This document shows, piece by piece, positions 7,140 to 11,059 of a stretch of DNA of 11,059 nt (position 1 is the first letter of the stretch; the number at the start of each line of letters is the position of its first letter). Below the pieces are notes generated by a model. That model had not been told where the DNA came from and ran no database searches. It was given only the letters and a program-made list of their open reading frames with translations. The DNA is from CAYWNK01 sp047639615. GTDB taxonomy: Bacteria; Planctomycetota; UBA1135; GCA-002686595. The position numbers and the translations under genes are program-made. The stretch is taken from assembly GCA_047639615.1 (NCBI GenBank), contig JBLIOL010000184.1, positions 1 to 11,059 on the forward strand, given 5' to 3'.

Positions 7140-8471
7140 GTGCGTGCTGAATCCCCCGCCCCCGTGACCCCTGGGCGGGTCCTGCGACTCTGGTCCCCCC
7201 TGGCCCTGAGTTGGTTGTTCATGGCCCTGGAGCAGCCCTTCGTCACCGGCGCCGTAGCGCGCCTGCCCGACGAGCGCGTGCAACTGGCAGCCTTTGGCGG
7301 CGTGGCCTTCCCGGTGGCGCTGGTCATCGAAGGCCCGATCATCATGCTGCTAGCGGCCTCCACCGCCTTGGTACGCAACTGGGCCGACCACCTACAACTC
7401 CGACGCCTGGTGCACATCGCAGGCGCGGCGCTCACACTCCTGCACGCGGCCCTGGCCTTCACGCCACTCTATGACCTGACGGTCGTTCGCCTGCTGGGCG
7501 CGCCCCCGGAGATCATCGAGCCCGGCCGCATTGCCCTGCAGTGGATGCTGCCCTGGACCTGGGCGATCGCTTGGCGGCGTTACTTGCAAGGCATCCTGAT
7601 CCGCGCCGAACGCGGCAAGGCGGTGACCGCGGGTACTGTGGTGCGACTGGTGGTCGACGTGCTTGCGCTCGGCATCGGCTGGCAGCTGAAACTCCCCGGC
7701 GCGGCACTGGCTGGCCTGATTCTCTCCAGCGGCGTAGTTGCGGAGGCGCTCTACATCAGCTGGAGCGTACGACCGGTACTGCGCGAGTTGGAGCAAGCCC
7801 ATAAGCCGGGAGACGAGCCGATTCGCGTGGGCAAATTCCTGCGCTTCTACGTGCCCCTAGCCTTGACGCCCTTGATCACGTTGATGCTGCAGCCTATCGC
7901 TGCGGCAGCCATCAGCCGCATGCCCAACGCCTTGGATTCTCTCGCGGCCCTGCCCGTGGTGCACAGCGTGGTGTTCCTCATGCGCAGCCTAGGCATGGCC
8001 TTCAACGAGGTGGTGGTGAGCTTGATCGGTGCGCCGGGTAGCGTCGCCATGCTGCGCCTATTCAGCCGGCGCCTAGCTCTGGCTAGCGTCTCGGTGCTGT
8101 TGCTAATCGCCGCCACGCCCCTGGCCGATCTGTACTTTCAGAGCCTGATGCAGTTCAGCCCCTGGCTGACCGCAATCGGCGTCTTGGGGCTGACGGCATC
8201 GATCTTCATGCCCGCGAACCAGGCCCTGCAATCGCTCTACATGGGCAGCCTCGTAGCGCACCACCGCACGCGCGGGATCACCGAGAGCGTCGTGCTCTAC
8301 TTCGCTTTGACCGCCGCCTTCCTCTGGGTAGGCATCCAACTCGAGATCGGCCCCGGTTTGCCGGTAGCGCTCACCTGCTTAGTGCTAGCCGGCCTGTGCC
8401 AGACGCTCTTCCTAGCCTGGCGCGCCGCACCGAGCTTGCGCGAGTTCGAACGCCAGGAAGCGCGCGCCTAG
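7140..8471 (+). CDS. MATE-like multi-helix membrane transporter (443 aa)
   Basis: An integral inner-membrane protein of 443 residues with about 12 hydrophobic segments, matching the size and topology of the MATE/MOP superfamily. The first half contains a pattern (SPLALSWLFMALEQPFVTG, then ALVIEGPIIMLLAASTALVRN) that also recalls the ANKH-like branch. The two halves look internally related: RLWSPLALSW near residue 15 and RFYVPLALTP near residue 235. It probably moves a small molecule against an ion gradient, but the substrate is unknown. The start is uncertain. GTG 7140 has no visible Shine-Dalgarno, and the frame is open from 7080 without an upstream ATG; GTG 7164 or the ATG at residue 28 are alternatives, the last cutting into helix 1. 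The TAG stop is shared with the end of the second 165-bp element. Confidence 0.8.
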   Translation: MRAESPAPVTPGRVLRLWSPLALSWLFMALEQPFVTGAVARLPDERVQLAAFGGVAFPVALVIEGPIIMLLAASTALVRNWADHLQLRRLVHIAGAALTLLHAALAFTPLYDLTVVRLLGAPPEIIEPGRIALQWMLPWTWAIAWRRYLQGILIRAERGKAVTAGTVVRLVVDVLALGIGWQLKLPGAALAGLILSSGVVAEALYISWSVRPVLRELEQAHKPGDEPIRVGKFLRFYVPLALTPLITLMLQPIAAAAISRMPNALDSLAALPVVHSVVFLMRSLGMAFNEVVVSLIGAPGSVAMLRLFSRRLALASVSVLLLIAATPLADLYFQSLMQFSPWLTAIGVLGLTASIFMPANQALQSLYMGSLVAHHRTRGITESVVLYFALTAAFLWVGIQLEIGPGLPVALTCLVLAGLCQTLFLAWRAAPSLREFERQEARA

Positions 8472-8632
8472 CAGCCCGCTTAAAAAACAGCGACTTGTCG
8501 CTCGGCTCCCACGAAGCGCCTGGCTGCGTTGCCAGAACCCCCAAATAGCCACGACTATGGGGGGACCTGTCGCCTTGCCAGACGATCCGTGGCAACCAAT
8601 CGCCGGGCCGCTGTTTTTTAAGCGGCCTGCTA
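8469..8632 (+). mobile_element. MITE-like 164-bp element, copy 2 (inverted)
   Basis: Reverse-complement copy of 149-313, about 95% identical. Terminal inverted repeats occupy 8471-8492 and 8609-8630 with 21 of 22 bases matching. TA borders are at 8469-8470 and 8631-8632. Internal hairpins are AGCGA-CTTG-TCGCT (8489-8502), CTGGC/GCCAG with loop TGCGTT, CCCCC..ATAG/CTAT..GGGGG, and TTGCCA/TGGCAA. It fills the space between two convergent genes: its first base completes the TAG stop of the transporter gene, and the opposite end lies 1 base from the stop of the NTF2-like gene. It has no coding capacity. Likely roles are a mobilised MITE, a bidirectional terminator, or both (inference). Confidence 0.87.
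8482..8502 (-). terminator. intrinsic-terminator-like hairpin inside element copy 2
   Basis: On the minus strand, AGCGA-CAAG-TCGCT (8502-8489) is followed by G and six T (8487-8482). The stem is short (5 bp, or 6 with a C-G closing pair) but directly precedes a good T-run. It could end transcripts of the minus-strand NTF2-like gene. Copy 1 has the equivalent hairpin on the plus strand at 280-300. Alternatively, the T-run is simply part of the terminal inverted repeat. Confidence 0.4.
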
Positions 8633-8633
8633 G

Positions 8634-9209
8634 CTACTGGCCGCCGGCCTCGCCCTCGACAGCTTCCTCTTCGGCAGTACTGTCAATCGCCTGGCGGATA
8701 TAGTCCCTAACCACGCTCGCGGCTTTGTTGGGCACGACGAAGGTCATGCTGTACTGCGCGATACGCCAGCCTTCAGGCTGAAGGATCAGCACACCCGAGC
8801 CGCGCAATTCGCCGTAGGTCGCGCTCTGCAGCAGTTCGTCGAACCAGGCATACTTGCCGTCGGCGGAGAGGGTCACTTCCCGTTTCTCGGGTAGGTAGGT
8901 CCAACCCCGGTGCTCCTGACGAAAGTAGTGATCCACGAATTTCGTGAAGCTCTCGCGATCCCAGCGCTCCATACCGTCCGTCCCGAGAAATCGAAATTCA
9001 GGAGCCATCAACCCAAGGTAAAGATCGGCCTCTGCCAAAGAGGCTGCCCGGTGCCAATCATCGACCACCTTATCCACGGCATTGACCGGCAGTAGCTGAG
9101 CTCCGCCACCAGCCTCCGCATGCGCGGGCGCAGCCGGCAGCATGCAGGCAGGCAGGGCCAGCAGACCGAGCAGGGCGCAATTCACTCGTACGATCGATAG
9201 GACGTGCAT
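8634..9209 (-). CDS. secreted NTF2/SnoaL-like (DUF4440-type) protein (191 aa)
   Basis: Small exported protein with a nuclear-transport-factor-2-like fold. An N-terminal signal sequence (about residues 5-31) ends in APAHA, a good signal peptidase I site. An LPAC at 19-22 could alternatively be a weak lipobox. The domain at about 45-160 shows the SnoaL_3 pattern: helix VVDDWHRAASLAEADLYLG, then APEFRFLGTDGMERW, a WTYLPEKREVTLS strand, AWFDELL, and GSGVLILQPEGWRIAQYSM. Such proteins bind small molecules or act as enzymes, and this family usually has no assigned reaction. I chose ATG 9209 because it places the signal peptide at the N-terminus. The frame is open to 9287, but the 26 extra residues are Arg-rich and would bury the signal. 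The acidic tail ends 1 base from element copy 2. Confidence 0.85.
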   Translation of the reverse strand: MHVLSIVRVNCALLGLLALPACMLPAAPAHAEAGGGAQLLPVNAVDKVVDDWHRAASLAEADLYLGLMAPEFRFLGTDGMERWDRESFTKFVDHYFRQEHRGWTYLPEKREVTLSADGKYAWFDELLQSATYGELRGSGVLILQPEGWRIAQYSMTFVVPNKAASVVRDYIRQAIDSTAEEEAVEGEAGGQ

Positions 9210-9321
9210 GGCGCTACTGTAGCCCGCCTGGGAATGCCGGTACAAGCGGCGTGCGAGGCGCTCTTCCCACCCTGCGGCGCTTGCCACGGCCCCTCGGGGC
9301 TCCTACGGTCGCGCTCTCTCC
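9210..9321. promoter_or_regulatory. divergent intergenic region, probable promoters
   Basis: 112 bases between the start codons of two exported proteins that point away from each other. Promoters for both must lie here or overlap the genes, but no clear -35/-10 boxes or strong Shine-Dalgarno are visible. GCCC-CTCG-GGGC at about 9290-9300 forms a small hairpin. Confidence 0.4.
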
Positions 9322-11059
9322 ATGCGCCTACTTCCTCTCCAAGCGACCCACTGGGCCCTAAGTCTGCTGGCCTTATGCCTGGCCAGCTGTGGCTCCGAAG
9401 CGCCCCCTGCGGCCCAATTCCCCATCGGCCAGCCGGACCTTTACGAGCGTAACTACGACCTGACCCAGGCCGTCACGCAGCAGTTGGAGCGCGGCCCCCT
9501 GGAGGCCCTACTACGTTCGGCACGTAGACAGGACGCGCCCATTCTGGCGGCTGTGTTGCACCCAACTTTTTCGGCACGCTTCCCGAATCCGAATCAGGGC
9601 GCACCCCTGGCCGACCCGCAGCTCGAAATTTGGGACCTAGGTGCAGCCAGCCTGGCCCCCATTGACGGCCAGGTCTTTGTGCGTGCCTGGCTCGCCCACA
9701 GTCAACCCTGGCGCAAGCTCGAACGAGCTAGCGTGGAGGTCACGCGCCTGTGGCTCGCGCCCCAACCTCAGGGTGCGAGCAAGAAGACTGGCGAGCGAGT
9801 GGTCGGACGCGCGCAACTCGAACTGGGCGGCCTACGCCCGGCCGGCGGGCGCTGCTCCTTGCAACTCACCCTGGAATTCGAAGCCCATCGCGAGCCCAAC
9901 GGCCCCTGGCTCCTGCTGCGCCTGGATTGCACGGCCGGCGACAAACTGCGCGGCCCCGCCCCGACCTTCCGCTCGATCACCCGTGAAACAGGCTTCGACT
10001 ATCGGCTCTCGCGGCGCAACCGCAGCCTGGGCCAGAGCTTCGTGGACGAACACCAGACCCTCGCCTTGGGCGGCCTGAGTGCCGTGGACTGGAACCGCGA
10101 CGGCTTCTGGGACCTGCTCGGCAGTCGCCACGGCCAACTGAGCACGCTCTTCCTCAACGACGGTCAAGGCGGCTTCCAACCCACGCCCCTGCCCGTGGAA
10201 AGCCCCAGACAATCCGGCGCCTTCCTGCTGCATGTGGACCTGGACGGCGACGGGCAGGCGGAACTGATCAACTCCCGCGTACTCAACTACCGCAAGGGCA
10301 ATGCGGAGTGCGGGCTCTACGTCCGCGATGGGGCTGGCTGGCGCTTGGAGGCCGATGCCTTTCGCTTCCCCAACCCCGTGGGCCTACGGCGCCTAGCGAT
10401 CCAAACGGTGGTCCCCATGGACGCCAACGGGGACGGGCTCCTGGACCTCTTCTTCGCCGTTTACGGAACCGCCCTCTCACGGGGTGCAGACTACAACTCG
10501 GTGGAAGCCCACGACGGCGCGGACAATCACCTCTTCATCAATCAGGGCAATCTAGTCTTCGAGGAAGAGTCTAACGAGCGCGGCATCAGCGGCACCCAAT
10601 ACACCTACGTGGCCACCGCCTTCGACTTCGACGGGGACGGCGACCAGGACATCTTTGAGGGCAATGACTTCGGCCCCAACATCCTCTGGCTCAACGACGG
10701 CGCGGGACAGTTCAGCGCAGACACACACACAGGCCTCGGCGGCGTTTCGGCATACAGCATGGGCGCGACCCTGGCCGACTACGACAATACTGGCCGCTGG
10801 AGCCTCTACGTGTCGAACATGTCGAGCGCCTCCGGAGCGCGCATGGTGGACCTCCCCAGCGGGCTCGACCCAAAACTGCGCGAGCGCGTGCGCGTGATCG
10901 CCTCCGGCAACCGGCTCTTCGAGGAGGCCCCAGACGGGCGTTGGATCGAGGGCGCCGAGGCAGCCGGCGTAGCGCGCGCCGGTTGGGCATGGGGTTCCGT
11001 ATTCGCCGATCTAGACAACGATGGTGACCAAGACTTGTTCGTCACCAACGGGTTCACCA
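9322..11059 (+). CDS. FG-GAP/VCBS-repeat lipoprotein, CRTAC1-like (partial, runs off right edge)
   Basis: One uninterrupted frame of 579 codons continues past the window. A lipoprotein signal with lipobox LASC (Cys23) suggests export and lipid anchoring. Residues about 45-205 form a region without clear repeats that resembles an NTF2-like domain (inference). From about 256 on, calcium-binding-type FG-GAP motifs recur: DWNRDGFWDLL (256), DLDGDGQAELI (306), DANGDGLLDLFF (367), DFDGDGDQDIFEGND (435) and DLDNDGDQDLFVTNG (563). The spacing and the DLDNDGDxDLFVxNG motif are typical of CRTAC1-like beta-propeller proteins, which often end in an ASPIC/UnbV domain; that part would lie beyond the window. 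ATG 9322 is chosen because the signal sequence begins there. No Shine-Dalgarno is visible. It probably acts in adhesion or surface binding. Confidence 0.88.
   Translation, partial: MRLLPLQATHWALSLLALCLASCGSEAPPAAQFPIGQPDLYERNYDLTQAVTQQLERGPLEALLRSARRQDAPILAAVLHPTFSARFPNPNQGAPLADPQLEIWDLGAASLAPIDGQVFVRAWLAHSQPWRKLERASVEVTRLWLAPQPQGASKKTGERVVGRAQLELGGLRPAGGRCSLQLTLEFEAHREPNGPWLLLRLDCTAGDKLRGPAPTFRSITRETGFDYRLSRRNRSLGQSFVDEHQTLALGGLSAVDWNRDGFWDLLGSRHGQLSTLFLNDGQGGFQPTPLPVESPRQSGAFLLHVDLDGDGQAELINSRVLNYRKGNAECGLYVRDGAGWRLEADAFRFPNPVGLRRLAIQTVVPMDANGDGLLDLFFAVYGTALSRGADYNSVEAHDGADNHLFINQGNLVFEEESNERGISGTQYTYVATAFDFDGDGDQDIFEGNDFGPNILWLNDGAGQFSADTHTGLGGVSAYSMGATLADYDNTGRWSLYVSNMSSASGARMVDLPSGLDPKLRERVRVIASGNRLFEEAPDGRWIEGAEAAGVARAGWAWGSVFADLDNDGDQDLFVTNGFT

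Noticed and set aside
9641..10078. Plus-strand frames inside the FG-GAP gene
   Set aside because: They are other-frame shadows of the lipoprotein gene, which is open throughout from 9322 to the edge.

Overview
The window is high-GC DNA with dense genes, short gaps and several Shine-Dalgarno-poor starts. It carries a Gld-type ABC exporter operon with a DUF4340 gene and an FG-GAP/CRTAC1-like lipoprotein. That mix is common in Planctomycetota and also seen in Myxococcota and Acidobacteriota. I lean to a Planctomycetota-like bacterium, but no marker gene fixes the phylum. There is no rRNA, tRNA, CRISPR array or full-length transposase.

Layout. Bases 1-310 hold no convincing gene. They contain two REP-like hairpins (1-37, 41-81), a GC-rich hairpin (120-134) and a 165-bp element with terminal inverted repeats (149-313). 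Two minus-strand genes follow, probably co-transcribed: a coiled-coil, two-helix membrane protein (956-1756) and a small single-helix membrane-anchored protein (311-877). A 279-base divergent spacer (1757-2035) separates them from a tight four-gene plus-strand operon: ABC ATPase (2036-2974), ABC-2 permease (2976-3710), GldG-like auxiliary protein (3725-5638) and DUF4340 protein (5635-6927). These four probably form one inner-membrane exporter with a large extracytoplasmic part. A structured spacer (6928-7139) leads to a MATE-like 12-helix transporter (7140-8471). It converges on a secreted NTF2/SnoaL-like protein (8634-9209, minus), and the gap between them is almost exactly a second, inverted copy of the 165-bp element (8469-8632). 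Divergent from the NTF2-like gene, a lipoprotein with FG-GAP calcium-binding-type repeats starts at 9322 and runs off the right edge.

The most notable signal is the repeated element. Both copies have about 22-bp terminal inverted repeats, are bounded by TA dinucleotides, fold into several internal hairpins, and sit exactly at the TAG stop codon of a neighbouring gene. In both cases the element supplies the G of TAG, and removing the element plus one TA restores a TAG stop at the same place. This looks like a MITE-type element that inserts at TA and preserves stop codons, possibly used as a transcription terminator. The two copies also bracket about 8.2 kb in inverted orientation.
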